A stretch of DNA of 64,000 nt from Campylobacter concisus (GTDB taxonomy: Bacteria > Campylobacterota > Campylobacteria > Campylobacterales > Campylobacteraceae), in contig NZ_CP049263.1 in the NCBI RefSeq assembly GCF_003048615.2, forward strand, positions 124,001 to 188,000, read 5' to 3'. Made by a program: the position numbers and the translations under genes. The notes beneath the pieces were generated by a model, which made no database searches, was not told where the DNA came from, and was given only the letters and a program-made list of their open reading frames with translations. Positions 44,557 through 54,361 of this stretch are shown piece by piece; positions within the stretch are counted from its first letter, which is position 1; each line of letters starts with the position of its first letter.

Positions 44557-45431
44557 AGCTTAAATTTAGAGCAAATTTGCTTGCCAAATTCGCTAAAAAT
44601 GACGCCAAAGATGATGAGCATTGCTCCAAAAATTTGCCAGATGCTAAGTAGCTCGCCTGCAAAAAAGTAGCCAATTAGCCCAGCAGAGACTGGCTCTAGG
44701 CAGAAAAACAAGGCCGCCTTGCTAGCGGTCGTGTATCTTTGAGCGATCGTTTGCACAAAATAGCAAAATATAGTGCCAATCACAGTCGTGATAAATATCG
44801 CTATGAAAAATTCCCTATCAAATTTTGGCACGATACTGCCCTGAAAAAGTGCAAAAACAAGCGAAAGCAGGGCATTTGTGAGAAATACCACAAAAACAAG
44901 CAGATAAAGCTCGCTCTTTCTTACAAAGTGGCCATTTAGCGTAGTATAAAGTGCGTAAAATATCGCACAAACAAGCGCTAGTGCCTCGCCGCTCCCAAGT
45001 GCTAGCGTGGCGCCACTTAAGAGCCAAAGCCCAAAAATAGCGATGATCGCGCCAAAAATAGCAAAAATGCTTATCTTATTTTTAAAAAAAATAGCCGCTA
45101 TAAAAGGGACTATCACGCACTCAAGCCCCGTGATAAAGGCGACGCTCGAGCTAAATGTGAGCTTTAGGGCGTAAGTTTGCGTGGCAAATGACAAAAAGAG
45201 CACCACACCAAGGATAATGCCGTAGAAGACGCTCTTTTTATCAAATTTCTTAGCAAATTTAAGCGCGACAAAGCCCATAAAGATAGCCGAGAGAAAAAAC
45301 CGGCAAAAGAGCATGACAAAGACGCCATTTGTCTTTAGCGCGTTTGCCATGGGTAAAAACGTAGCGCCCCAAACGATGGCAACTACGATAAGAGCGATGT
45401 CGGCTTTGTTTTGAGCGCTTAAATTTCTCAT
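44553..45431 (-). CDS. EamA/DMT-family transporter
   Basis: 292 residues with ten membrane segments in two EamA repeats: VAIVWGATFLPMANALKTNG at the start of the first, SGEALALVCAIFYALYTTLN at the start of the second, and FCLEPVSAGLIGYFFAGELL. Metabolite or drug export is likely; substrate unknown. Its ATG overlaps the stop of the DUF4197 gene as ATGA. Confidence 0.88.
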   Translation of the reverse strand: MRNLSAQNKADIALIVVAIVWGATFLPMANALKTNGVFVMLFCRFFLSAIFMGFVALKFAKKFDKKSVFYGIILGVVLFLSFATQTYALKLTFSSSVAFITGLECVIVPFIAAIFFKNKISIFAIFGAIIAIFGLWLLSGATLALGSGEALALVCAIFYALYTTLNGHFVRKSELYLLVFVVFLTNALLSLVFALFQGSIVPKFDREFFIAIFITTVIGTIFCYFVQTIAQRYTTASKAALFFCLEPVSAGLIGYFFAGELLSIWQIFGAMLIIFGVIFSEFGKQICSKFKL

Positions 45432-46177
45432 TTAAAGATCGAGTCAAGCACCTTTTTACCGCTATCTAGGCTAAAGCCGCTTCTTAGCCCCTTTTCTTTC
45501 TCGCTCATCACGTTAAATAGCCCATCTAGCGTCTTTCTCGTGATATATGCGTTTAGATCCTCGCCTTCATCTGGCACATATTCGCTTGCGCCTAAATTTT
45601 TAGCTAGGCTTTTGACTGATTTTATCGTTTCGTTGTTTTTTACTGAGCCGCCGATGAAAGAATTTAGCCCATTATAGGCTGTTGCAAAGCTATTATCGCT
45701 CATCATTTTATCAATTATCGGCGTAAATGCCGCCTTTAGCTTTTGGCTGGAGCTTTGCTGCAAATACTTCGTAACGCTATCGCTGCCGCCATTAAAGAGC
45801 TTTTTGACATCAGCTTCGCTCATATTTTTTATGCTCTCACTAAAAATTTCAGCAGCCTTTGGCACGGCCGTGGTCGCAGCGTTGTTTATCGACTTGCTAA
45901 GGTCCTGCGCCCACTTCTCTCCGCCCACTTTTTTGGCTAAATTTGACGCCATTTCAAGGCTTTTTGGAAGCGGAATTTTAGCTGTAGCGTTATTTATAAA
46001 GCCCTCTTTTGAAAGCTCGCTCACAGCGGCATTTAGCGCCTCGCTAACTAAGCTTTTATAGTCGCCGCTTGATGCGTGAGTGGCGATTTTGACGCCTTTA
46101 TTTATAATATCATCCATGCTTGCAGCTTGCAGATTTAAAGCAAGCGCGCCACAAAGTATAACAAGAGATCTTTTCAT
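45428..46177 (-). CDS. exported DUF4197 protein
   Basis: 249 residues with a signal peptide (MKRSLVILCGALALNLQA). The conserved ALNAAVSELSKEGFINNATA and KIPLPKSLEMASNLAKKVGG, plus SEKEKGLRSGFSLDSGKKVL, fit DUF4197, a periplasmic family without known function. Upstream of and coupled to the EamA gene. Confidence 0.8.
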   Translation of the reverse strand: MKRSLVILCGALALNLQAASMDDIINKGVKIATHASSGDYKSLVSEALNAAVSELSKEGFINNATAKIPLPKSLEMASNLAKKVGGEKWAQDLSKSINNAATTAVPKAAEIFSESIKNMSEADVKKLFNGGSDSVTKYLQQSSSQKLKAAFTPIIDKMMSDNSFATAYNGLNSFIGGSVKNNETIKSVKSLAKNLGASEYVPDEGEDLNAYITRKTLDGLFNVMSEKEKGLRSGFSLDSGKKVLDSIFK

Positions 46178-46285
46178 CTTCTCTCCTTTTTTAAATTTAA
46201 AGCAAAATCATACAAAAAATATCTAAACGCTTAAAATAAATTTAATATTTTTGCACTAAAATTCACCCTTTTTTGAGAGGAATTT

Positions 46286-46843
46286 ATGCAGCTTTTACTT
46301 CTTAGCTTCGCTCTTAGCATGGATAGCGCGGCTCTAAATATGGCAAACGGCGCAAGGTATAAAAGTCTTGGCTTTGGTAAAATTTTATTTATCGCTTTTA
46401 TGCTTGGCTTTTTTCAGTTTCTCATGCCGCTTCTTGGTTATTTTCTTGGCATTAGCTTTGCTAAATTTATAAGCTCTATCGATCACTTCATAGCATTTTT
46501 TATACTTTGTTTTCTTGGCTTTAAAATGCTAAAAGAGGTCTGTAGCAGAGAGGCTGGCGAGTCCTTAAGTATGGATACTAAGACCATTTTTGTGGGTGCA
46601 TTTGCCACGAGCATCGACGCGCTTGCCATTGGTGTCACGCTTAGCTTTGAAGCGGTTAGTATATTTGAGAGTGCGCTCATCATCGGCGTAGTCTGCTTTG
46701 TGCTAAGCCTAGCTGCCTTTTACATCGGTAAATTTATGGGTGAAATTTTAGAGAAAAAGGCGCTTTTTTTAGGCGGAGCGATACTTATATTTTTAGGCTT
46801 TAAAATCCTCATCACCCACCTGCTAGAAGAGGGGGTAATTTAA
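46286..46843 (+). CDS. mntP: manganese efflux pump MntP
   Basis: 185 residues, six membrane segments, two related halves: [16 protein letters not shown] and [19 protein letters not shown], each with the conserved Asp, and [13 protein letters not shown]. It exports Mn2+. Single gene. Confidence 0.92.
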   Translation: MQLLLLSFALSMDSAALNMANGARYKSLGFGKILFIAFMLGFFQFLMPLLGYFLGISFAKFISSIDHFIAFFILCFLGFKMLKEVCSREAGESLSMDTKTIFVGAFATSIDALAIGVTLSFEAVSIFESALIIGVVCFVLSLAAFYIGKFMGEILEKKALFLGGAILIFLGFKILITHLLEEGVI

Positions 46844-46933
46844 AAATTTTAGAAATTAAATAGTTTGAATAGTTGAAAATTTGGATTAACTAGATTTTAA
46901 AGCTTATGTGGATAAGATTTTGTCTTTTAGAAG

Positions 46934-47008
46934 TGGTGACCCATACGAGACTCGAACTCGTGTTACCGCCGTGAAAGGGCGATGTCCTAACCGCTAGACG
47001 AATGGGCC
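46934..47008 (-). tRNA. tRNA-Glu (anticodon TTC)
   Basis: 75 nt with encoded CCA. Acceptor GGCCCAT/ATGGGTC, D arm GTCTAGCGGTTAGGAC, anticodon loop CTTTCAC giving TTC, T arm GAGTTCGAGTCTC. Confidence 0.96.
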
Positions 47009-47073
47009 ACGGTCGGTTATGAAGTTGGGATTATATTACTTTTTAACTTAAATTTACATAAAAGGACAAATCG

Positions 47074-47544
47074 TTGAAGAAATTTTCACTTGTTTTATTA
47101 TTTGCTCTCATTTTTTCAGGCTGTGTTGCGACTAAAACACCGCAAAGCTCACAAGCTTTTCAGGTCACTTTATTTTCTCCGATGATAAAGATAAATGATG
47201 TTGGATTTTTTCACACTTATAAAAATGATCTAAATTTGCAAATTTATAGCTCTGGCGTAAATACCGCAAATATCAATATAAAAGAGAAAATTTGTGTAAA
47301 TGGCGCTTGTTTTAAAAAGACTGAATTCAACGAGAAATTTTTTCTAGCGCCACATTATGAGAGCCTTTTTGAAGAGATTTTGCAAAGGCAAAAAATTTAT
47401 GACGGCAAGGGTCTAAGCACCACAGAGTGCGGCTTTAGACAAGATCTAAGTTCTTATTTTATAAAATACGAAGTTTGCGATAACTACGTCAAATTTATCG
47501 ACAGCAAAAATAAAATAAAAGTGATAATAAAAGAGTTAAAATGA
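47074..47544 (+). CDS. small lipoprotein of unknown function
   Basis: 156 residues with lipobox LIFSGC (Cys17). Mature part has paired cysteines ([18 protein letters not shown] and EVCDNY) and a beta-rich look. TTG start with AAAGGA before it. Its stop overlaps the nfo start as ATGA, so it heads the nfo-fadL-fadD-AAA gene row. No family recognised. Confidence 0.7.
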   Translation: MKKFSLVLLFALIFSGCVATKTPQSSQAFQVTLFSPMIKINDVGFFHTYKNDLNLQIYSSGVNTANINIKEKICVNGACFKKTEFNEKFFLAPHYESLFEEILQRQKIYDGKGLSTTECGFRQDLSSYFIKYEVCDNYVKFIDSKNKIKVIIKELK

Positions 47545-48392
47545 GATACATAGGAGCTCACGTAAGTGCGGCTGGAGGCGTATCTAACGCACCGATAAAT
47601 GCTGCAAAAATAGGAGCAAATGCCTTTGCGCTTTTTACAAAAAACCAACGCCAGTGGAGCGCAAAAGAGCTAAGCGAGGGCGAAATAGAGCAGTTTAAAG
47701 CAAATTTAAAAAACTCTGGCATAAGCGCCGATCACGTCTTGCCACACGCAAGCTACCTCATAAATTTAGGCCATCCAGAAAAAGAGGCAAGGACTAAATC
47801 CCTTGAAGCATTTATCGATGAGATAGAGCGAGCAAGTAAGCTTGGACTAAAGCTTTTAAATTTCCACCCAGGCTCGCACCTAAAGCAAATAAGCCAAAAT
47901 GAGTGCCTAGATAACATCGCAAGATGCATAAACGAAGCGCTAAAACGCACGAGTGGCGTAAAGCTTGTCATCGAAAACACAGCCGCACAAGGCTCAAATT
48001 TAGGCTTTGACTTTACGCAGCTGGCATATTTGACCCAGAGAGCAGACGATGAAAGCAGGGTTGGCGTTTGCATCGATACTTGCCACGCATTTGCCGCTGG
48101 ATACGATCTAAGAAGCAAAGAGACTTACGCTAAGACGATGGGCGAATTTGACGCGATCATCGGCTATAAATTTCTATCTGGCATGCACCTAAATGACGCT
48201 AAATTTGGGCTTGGCTCAAAAAAAGATAGGCATGAGAGCCTTGGCAAGGGCGAGCTTGGGCTTGGCGCTTTTGAAAATATAATAAATGATGATAAAATAG
48301 GCGAAATTCCCTTGATTTTAGAGACGATTGATGAGAGTATTTGGGAAGATGAGATCAAAATTTTAAGAAACCTAGAAAAGGAAAAGCTATGA
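47541..48392 (+). CDS. nfo: endonuclease IV
   Basis: 283 residues. [81 protein letters not shown] and LETIDES carry the nine metal ligands of the three-zinc centre. AP endonuclease in base excision repair, together with ung and xth in this window. Confidence 0.96.
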   Translation: MRYIGAHVSAAGGVSNAPINAAKIGANAFALFTKNQRQWSAKELSEGEIEQFKANLKNSGISADHVLPHASYLINLGHPEKEARTKSLEAFIDEIERASKLGLKLLNFHPGSHLKQISQNECLDNIARCINEALKRTSGVKLVIENTAAQGSNLGFDFTQLAYLTQRADDESRVGVCIDTCHAFAAGYDLRSKETYAKTMGEFDAIIGYKFLSGMHLNDAKFGLGSKKDRHESLGKGELGLGAFENIINDDKIGEIPLILETIDESIWEDEIKILRNLEKEKL

Positions 48393-49633
48393 AAAGAGTG
48401 CTTTTAAGCATTGTTGCGACGTGTTCTTTATTAAATGCTGGGGGTTATAAGGTCCCTGAGCAAAGTGCTGACTCTTTGGGGCTTGCTGCTAGTAACGTAG
48501 CCTTTAGTTTTGGGGCTGATGCGGCTTATTTTAACCCTGCAAATATGATGTTTTTAGACGGGCTTCACCATTTTGAAAGCACGCTTGGTTGGTTTCATAT
48601 AAATTCCATCGACTTTAAAAGCGATGATGGCAAGAGCTACAGCTCAGAGAAATTTGACTCACTAGCTGGCACATTTAGCTTTGTAACGCCAGAAATTTAT
48701 GAAAACTGGAGATTTGGATTAGCCCTTGCTGTGCCTGCTGCTGTTGGCATCTCGTGGGAGGATCCAGAGACTGCTTTTACTGGCAAGAGGTTTAAACTAC
48801 AAGTTGTCGAGCTAAATCCAACTGTAGCTTACCGCATAAATGACAAACTTGCCATTGCTCTGGGCGCTAGAGGCGTTTATAGCAAGGGCAAGATAGCAAG
48901 CGATTTTGGACGTTTTGGCTACAGAGAGATACAAGGTGATGGTATAAACTACGGCTACAACGTCGCTCTTACATATAGACCTATCGAGGAGCTTAGCTTT
49001 GCAGTGACTTACCGCTCGAAGGTAAATTTAGAGCTTAAAGGTAGCGCTGATGCTGATTTTAACGCGCCGCTAGCAGCTATAAGCTATCATGGCAAAACAA
49101 GAGCTGAGATCCCACTGCCTGCTCAGCTAGTGCTTGCGACTGGATATAAATTTAGTGATTTTACTCTTTTGCTTGCTTTTGAGAGGACTTACTGGTCTAA
49201 ATTTAAAGATTATGACTTTGAATATGACGACAAGACGGCTATTCATTCACACCACCCTGCTTTTAAAATGTTTATGGACGATCCAGTCGTTAAAAACGCA
49301 AAGGATACAAACACATATAGGATAGGCCTTGCTTACGACGTAAATGAGAAGCTTAGGCTAATGGCTGGCTTTTCATACGATGAGGATATAACTAGCAGCG
49401 AGCATACTGGCTTAGAGCTTCCAAACACCACTTCTCAGGCATATTCGTTTGGGGCAAACTATAAATTTACGCCAAATTTAGAGCTAGGACTGGGCTACCT
49501 CTATCAGCACCGAGACAAAAAGCGTGCGACAGGTATAAAAAATGGTACTCACAACGGCACCGGCTCAATGTCTGGCGAATTTGACGCAAGTAGCGTCCAG
49601 ATAGCTGCAATGACGTTTAAATACTCTTTCTAG
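48389..49633 (+). CDS. FadL/OmpP1-type outer membrane protein
   Basis: 414 residues with a signal peptide, then the FadL-type plug [20 protein letters not shown] and [12 protein letters not shown], then a beta-barrel ending in the outer-membrane signature FKYSF. Carries hydrophobic compounds or long-chain fatty acids across the outer membrane. Coupled to nfo by ATGA and directly followed by a fadD-type gene, so fatty acid uptake and activation fit. Confidence 0.9.
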   Translation: MKRVLLSIVATCSLLNAGGYKVPEQSADSLGLAASNVAFSFGADAAYFNPANMMFLDGLHHFESTLGWFHINSIDFKSDDGKSYSSEKFDSLAGTFSFVTPEIYENWRFGLALAVPAAVGISWEDPETAFTGKRFKLQVVELNPTVAYRINDKLAIALGARGVYSKGKIASDFGRFGYREIQGDGINYGYNVALTYRPIEELSFAVTYRSKVNLELKGSADADFNAPLAAISYHGKTRAEIPLPAQLVLATGYKFSDFTLLLAFERTYWSKFKDYDFEYDDKTAIHSHHPAFKMFMDDPVVKNAKDTNTYRIGLAYDVNEKLRLMAGFSYDEDITSSEHTGLELPNTTSQAYSFGANYKFTPNLELGLGYLYQHRDKKRATGIKNGTHNGTGSMSGEFDASSVQIAAMTFKYSF

Positions 49634-49641
49634 GGCTAAAA

Positions 49642-51309
49642 ATGCAATACTCTTATAATAATTTTTATGAAATTTTGACCAAAGTAGCAAAGCAGAGTCC
49701 AAACCAGATAGCGATCTTTGACGAAAAAGAGAAGCTAAAATACCACGAGCTAAAGCAAAACGTCGATAAAGTGGCGGCTTACTTGCAACTTTGCGGGGTA
49801 AATTTTGGCGACAAAGTGGCTATGGCGGTGGCAAATTCGAAAGAATTTATCATCTCATACCTTGCAATCACGGCTATCGGTGCGGTTGCAGTGCCGATGA
49901 ATACCTTTTTAAAGACAAATGAGTTTGAGTATATATTAAACGACTGTGGCGCAAGGGTGCTTTTTGCCTCTAGCTCGCTTGCAAAGGAGCTAATAGCACT
50001 TAGTGAGCTTGAAATTTTAAGAAAAATAATCTGGATCGGTCAAACGCCAAAAAAACTTCAAAGTGCCTCAAAAGACGACTATGTAAGCGTTGATGAGGAG
50101 TATGGCGAGAGTGCCTATCTATCTTCAACTCCACAAATTTCAAAAGAGGATATGAGTAAGGGCTATGAAAATAACGGCGTTGTAAAAAATGTAAATTTCA
50201 GCGAAGCGCTAAATCACAAATACACTCTAAGCATCACAAAATACCCTAAAATAGACAATCTCATGCACATCATCTACACCTCAGGCACCACAGGCAAGCC
50301 AAAAGGTGCTATGATAAGCTATAAAAATATCTTCTCAAACGTCATCGGCGCTCATGAGCGTTTTAAGGTTAAAAAAAGCGATAGATTTATCGTATTTTTG
50401 CCAATGTTTCATAGCTTTACGCTCACAGCGATGGTGCTTTTACCGATATATGCGGGCGCTTCGATGGTGCTTGTAAGATCAGTCTTTCCATTTTCAAATG
50501 TGCTAAAACAGACGCTGCTTAAAAGAGTTACTGTATTTTTGGGTATCCCAGCCATCTATACGGCCATCGGCAAGGCAAAAATTCCTTGGTATTTTAGATG
50601 GTTTAACCGCATAAGGCTATTTGTAAGTGGCGCTGCTCCGCTTGCTAAGCAAACGATTGATGATTTTAGAGTGAAATTCCCACGTGCAACGCTCGTTGAA
50701 GGATACGGCCTTAGCGAATGCTCGCCAGTCGTAGCGGCAAATTTATTTGACAAGCAAAAGCTTCTAAGCGTGGGTCCCGCGCTAAATGGCTATGAGGTCA
50801 AGATCGTAGATGATGAGATGATGGAGCTACCAGTCGGCCAGATCGGCGAGATCATCGTAAAAGGCGACTGCGTCATGCAAGGCTACTACGGCATGCCAGG
50901 CGTGACTGATGAAACCATCATAAATGGCTGGCTAAAGACAGGGGACCTTGGCAAGATCGATGAAGAGGGCTTTATCTACATCGTTGATCGCAAAAAAGAC
51001 CTCATCATATCAAAGGGCATAAACATATATCCACGCGAGATCGAAGAGGTGATCTATAAGCTTGAAGCCGTCGAGGCTGCAGCAGTCATCGGTGTAAAGG
51101 ACGTGCATGCAGACGAAGAGGTCGTAGCTTTCATACAGGTAAAAGAGGGTATGGATCTTGATGAAAAGACGGTTAGAGAGCATCTAAAGAAAAATTTAGC
51201 AAATTTCAAAATTCCAAAAAGCATTTATTTTGCTGAGGAGCTGCCTAGAAACGCAACTGGCAAGGTGCTAAAACGCGTGCTAAAAGAGCAGATAAAGGAT
51301 AAAATTTAG
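49642..51309 (+). CDS. fadD: long-chain acyl-CoA ligase (AMP-forming)
   Basis: 555 residues. ANL superfamily: IIYTSGTTGKPKGAMISYKN (about 211), LVEGYGLSECSPVVAANL, WLKTGDLGKIDEEGFIYIVD and the C-terminal catalytic Lys in LPRNATGKVLKR. It activates fatty acids brought in by the FadL-type protein encoded nine bases before. Acids other than long-chain are possible. Confidence 0.9.
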   Translation: MQYSYNNFYEILTKVAKQSPNQIAIFDEKEKLKYHELKQNVDKVAAYLQLCGVNFGDKVAMAVANSKEFIISYLAITAIGAVAVPMNTFLKTNEFEYILNDCGARVLFASSSLAKELIALSELEILRKIIWIGQTPKKLQSASKDDYVSVDEEYGESAYLSSTPQISKEDMSKGYENNGVVKNVNFSEALNHKYTLSITKYPKIDNLMHIIYTSGTTGKPKGAMISYKNIFSNVIGAHERFKVKKSDRFIVFLPMFHSFTLTAMVLLPIYAGASMVLVRSVFPFSNVLKQTLLKRVTVFLGIPAIYTAIGKAKIPWYFRWFNRIRLFVSGAAPLAKQTIDDFRVKFPRATLVEGYGLSECSPVVAANLFDKQKLLSVGPALNGYEVKIVDDEMMELPVGQIGEIIVKGDCVMQGYYGMPGVTDETIINGWLKTGDLGKIDEEGFIYIVDRKKDLIISKGINIYPREIEEVIYKLEAVEAAAVIGVKDVHADEEVVAFIQVKEGMDLDEKTVREHLKKNLANFKIPKSIYFAEELPRNATGKVLKRVLKEQIKDKI

Positions 51310-53042
51310 TGAAGTATTTGCTTGATTTTCTAAACCAAGACCTCAAAAAAAGTAAAATTTACGAGCTTATAAAATGCGGCGATGAAGAGGGAGAAATTTT
51401 AAAATACCTAAGCAAAGCCTACGTGCAAGGCACAGCTAGTATGAGCGTTTTTGAGCTACTTGGAGCTGTTTTTGGCACGCAAAACGACAAGCAGCTTTTA
51501 TACCTTAAATTTATAAAAAATTTGCTGGGTAGCGGCTGGATAGTGCAAAACTACAGCCTCTTTAAAATGCCAGAGAACTCGCAAAAAAGCTCTAGCCAAG
51601 GGCTACTCTCGCTACTTCACTCTGAAATTTCACTCTCTAGCACATTTTTAAAAATTCTAGAAGATGGCAACGCTGATATAAATTTACCAGAGCTTACGCC
51701 TTATGAAGATCATTTGGAGTATTTAAAAGATCAGTTTTTAAAGATAGAGCTTTACTCAAAGGCTGCGATATTTGAAGGTGGCTCAAATGACGCTAAAAAG
51801 CGCATAAACGAGCAAATTTCTGAGCTTACAAAACGCATAAACGAGCGTGTAAAACTAAGCAAGATCAGCCTAAAAATAGAGCAAATTTTTAAAGAAAATT
51901 CACTTGATGAAAAAGAGCAGATCATATTTTTAGCCCTTTTAAAAGAGGAGTACGCGGGCGACTTTGAAAACGGCCGCGACCTAAACACGCTAGTTGGGCT
52001 AATAAGCAAAGACGAGCTTGAACGCATCAAAAATCGCACTCTTTTAGAGGACGGCTCAAGGCTCATCGAGGGCGCACTAATCGACTACGACGAGGTTTTA
52101 AACGCTTATGGCAATGTTAGTAAGAGCTTTTTTATAAACGAAGAAATTTTGCAAAGCATAATGCACCCAAAAAATGACAAAAACAGCAAGAAAATCAAGA
52201 TCGAAAGCCTGGTAAAAGAGCAAGAAATTTTTGAGCTCATTGAGCCAGTAACGAGCCTAGAAGATGTCGTGCTAAACGAAAAGACAAAGCAGCTTTTAAG
52301 CACGATACTAAAGCAAGTCGATAAAAAAGTGCTCGCTAGACTTAGCAGCTGGGGCATAAAAACTAGAAAAAACATAGACGCCAAGATCATCTTTTACGGC
52401 GAGCCTGGCACTGGCAAGACCATGAGCGCAGTTGGGCTTGCAAAGAGCCTAAAGAAGCAAATTCTAAGCTTTGACTGCTCAAAAATTTTAAGCAAATATG
52501 TCGGCGAGAGCGAACAAAATGTAAGAAAAATTTTTGATACTTACAAAGAAATTTGCAAAAAAAGCGGCAGCGAGCCAGTGCTTTTACTAAACGAAGCCGA
52601 TCAGTTTTTAAGCACGAGAGTGGAGAGCTCAAGCGGGGCTGAAAAGATGCATAATCAAATGCAAAATATCTTTTTAGAGCAGATCGAGCGCTTTGAGGGT
52701 GTGCTGATCGCCACGACAAATTTCTTACAAAGCCTTGATGTGGCGTTTTCTAGAAGATTTGACTATAAGATCGAGTTTAAAAAGCCTGATTATAACGGCA
52801 GGCTTGCCATTTGGCGTAAAATTTTGCCTGAAAATGCGAGCTTTGAAGATGGCTTTAGCGTGGAAAGGCTAGCTGAGTTTAACCTAAGTGGCGCGCAGAT
52901 CGTCCTTGCACTAAAAAACACCGCTTTAAAAGTGGCTATAAAAGATGATGGGATTTTTACCTTTGAGGACTTCAAAACCACGATAGAGCGCGAGCTAAAT
53001 TCAAGCTTTGGCGAGGATAAAAAGATGGGATTTGGCTATTAG
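51309..53042 (+). CDS. AAA+ ATPase with long N-terminal domain
   Basis: 577 residues. The first 330 are helical and unrecognised; the AAA+ core has Walker A FYGEPGTGKTMSAV (about 363), Walker B PVLLLNEADQFLS (about 426), sensor IATTN and Arg finger FSRRFD. The usual Walker B Asp is replaced by Asn (LNEAD), while the catalytic Glu is kept. GTG start overlaps the fadD stop by one base. The 3' end is repeated in decayed form downstream. The substrate remodelled is unknown. Confidence 0.8.
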   Translation: MKYLLDFLNQDLKKSKIYELIKCGDEEGEILKYLSKAYVQGTASMSVFELLGAVFGTQNDKQLLYLKFIKNLLGSGWIVQNYSLFKMPENSQKSSSQGLLSLLHSEISLSSTFLKILEDGNADINLPELTPYEDHLEYLKDQFLKIELYSKAAIFEGGSNDAKKRINEQISELTKRINERVKLSKISLKIEQIFKENSLDEKEQIIFLALLKEEYAGDFENGRDLNTLVGLISKDELERIKNRTLLEDGSRLIEGALIDYDEVLNAYGNVSKSFFINEEILQSIMHPKNDKNSKKIKIESLVKEQEIFELIEPVTSLEDVVLNEKTKQLLSTILKQVDKKVLARLSSWGIKTRKNIDAKIIFYGEPGTGKTMSAVGLAKSLKKQILSFDCSKILSKYVGESEQNVRKIFDTYKEICKKSGSEPVLLLNEADQFLSTRVESSSGAEKMHNQMQNIFLEQIERFEGVLIATTNFLQSLDVAFSRRFDYKIEFKKPDYNGRLAIWRKILPENASFEDGFSVERLAEFNLSGAQIVLALKNTALKVAIKDDGIFTFEDFKTTIERELNSSFGEDKKMGFGY

Positions 53043-53139
53043 CTTTTTCCTTAATTTATAAATTTGACTTTACGCTACAAAAAATCACTGACTTTTATAA
53101 GAAATTTGCTTTACTCAATAAAAATTTAGACGAGTTTCG

Positions 53140-53470
53140 CTGCTAAAATCACGGAAAACGCGAGTTAAATTTAAACTTTGGTGATAAGAAGTGCAGATGA
53201 TTGCCGAGAGTGTGAAATTTTATTTTATACGGAGCATGCCCCTAAAAGCGATAGGGAAAGTGGGCTAAATTCGAGCTTTGATGAGAATGAAAAGATAAAT
53301 TTTGCTCTTAGATTTTTAAAGTATGTTGCAGGTTTTATGCAATCACAAAGACAAAAGCGCGAATATCAAATTTGCTTTTATCTATTAAATTTACAAGAAG
53401 ACTGCTACCAAAAGTTATAGAAAACGCGAAGTAAATTCGATCTTTGGTAAAGAAAAAAGAGAGGTTTTCC
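53140..53470 (+). repeat. three decayed copies of the AAA+ gene 3' end
   Basis: The gene end (ATAGAGCGCGAGCTAAATTC then AAGCTTTGGCGAGGAT, 52982-53020) recurs at about 53150-53190 (ACGCGAGTTAAATTTAAAC, TTTGGTGATAAGAA), 53250-53300 (GCTAAATTCGAGCTTTGATG) and 53415-53460 (ACGCGAAGTAAATTCGATC, TTTGGTAAAGAA). In the second copy the protein reads SDRESGLNSSFDENEKINF, matching TIERELNSSFGEDKKMGF of the intact end. Confidence 0.65.
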
Positions 53471-53576
53471 TATTGGGCTTTTTTAAATATACGCTTTGCG
53501 TCACGAGGCAAAGCCTAAAGCACCGGTGCTTGTCAAACTAAATGTGGAATTTTTGTTTTACAACTAAATTTCCGCA

Positions 53577-54145
53577 AAAAGATAAGTAGGGCAGATATCA
53601 GCTCATAACCACATAGTATAAATTTAACTCGCTCGCTTGCCTCAAATTTACCGCCACATCCTTTACAAACAAGCAGATGATCTTAAATTTTAAAATTTTA
53701 TCCTTTCTGTAATTGCCTACTTTTCATATATTGCGGGCTTTTTCATTAAGATAGATGACTGTGGGTCAAAGTGTGAAATTAAATTTGAGTAAAAAACTAC
53801 AGCTTGACAGACGCCAACTTATAGGCACTAGTATAAATTAAGCCTATCCATATGGCATAAATTTACTACCCTAACCTTTGCAAAATGGTAGCTTTTATCC
53901 AAAAACCGCAAAATTTTGAAATTTATCCACTATGCCTTAAACATCAAGCGCACAAAGTGCATATCTCTAGTTGCGTATGCTTTTGCATTAAATTTTTGTT
54001 TTTATCTATGCAAATTTGCAAAAACCACAAGCATGATAAATGCACTCATAACCGCCTAATGTAAATTTAGCTCACAGCTTCAAATTTACTATTGCATTTT
54101 TATTAAAAAGCCAAAATTTTAAATTTTATCCGCCGTGTGAAGTGT
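53577..54145 (+). repeat. three degenerate tandem units of about 220 bp
   Basis: Units start near 53577, 53797 and 54017. Shared landmarks: GCAAAAA, then CTCATAACC or CTTATAGGC, then TATAAATT or TGTAAATTT, then CAAAATTTTAAATTTTATCC-like ends at about 53702, 53928 and 54131. Units 1 and 3 align best (CTCATAACCACATAGTATAA against CTCATAACCGCCTAATGTAA). No coding frame is shared by all three. Confidence 0.6.
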
Positions 54146-54361
54146 GGGCGTGACTGCTTTTTTATAACGCTGTATCATTTTTACTAATACAAAAGTCGCT
54201 CACTTCATGAAATTTAACCCCAAAAACCCAGTAAATTTCAAACACGCTTCCGCGACTTTTATAGCAGCACTTTTCGCACCAAAAAATGCAAAATTTACCG
54301 ATCTTTTTAATAATAAATTTAAAAGGCTATGAAATTTTAGTAGTCAAATTTATAGAGAAAT

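Larger units (their letters stand above)
53043..54361. other. gene desert of repeats between the AAA+ gene and fliI
   Basis: About 1.3 kb with no intact gene. The first part holds decayed copies of the AAA+ gene end, the second part three 220-bp degenerate tandem units. An 80-codon open frame at 53178-53420 is an artefact of one decayed copy. Confidence 0.6.

Noticed and set aside
53178-53420. 80-codon frame after the AAA+ gene
   Set aside because: It is a decayed copy of the AAA+ gene end joined to non-coding DNA; no start signal.
53043-54361. CRISPR array in the repeat-rich spacer
   Set aside because: Units are long (over 100 bp), diverged and without regular short spacers; no cas genes in the window.
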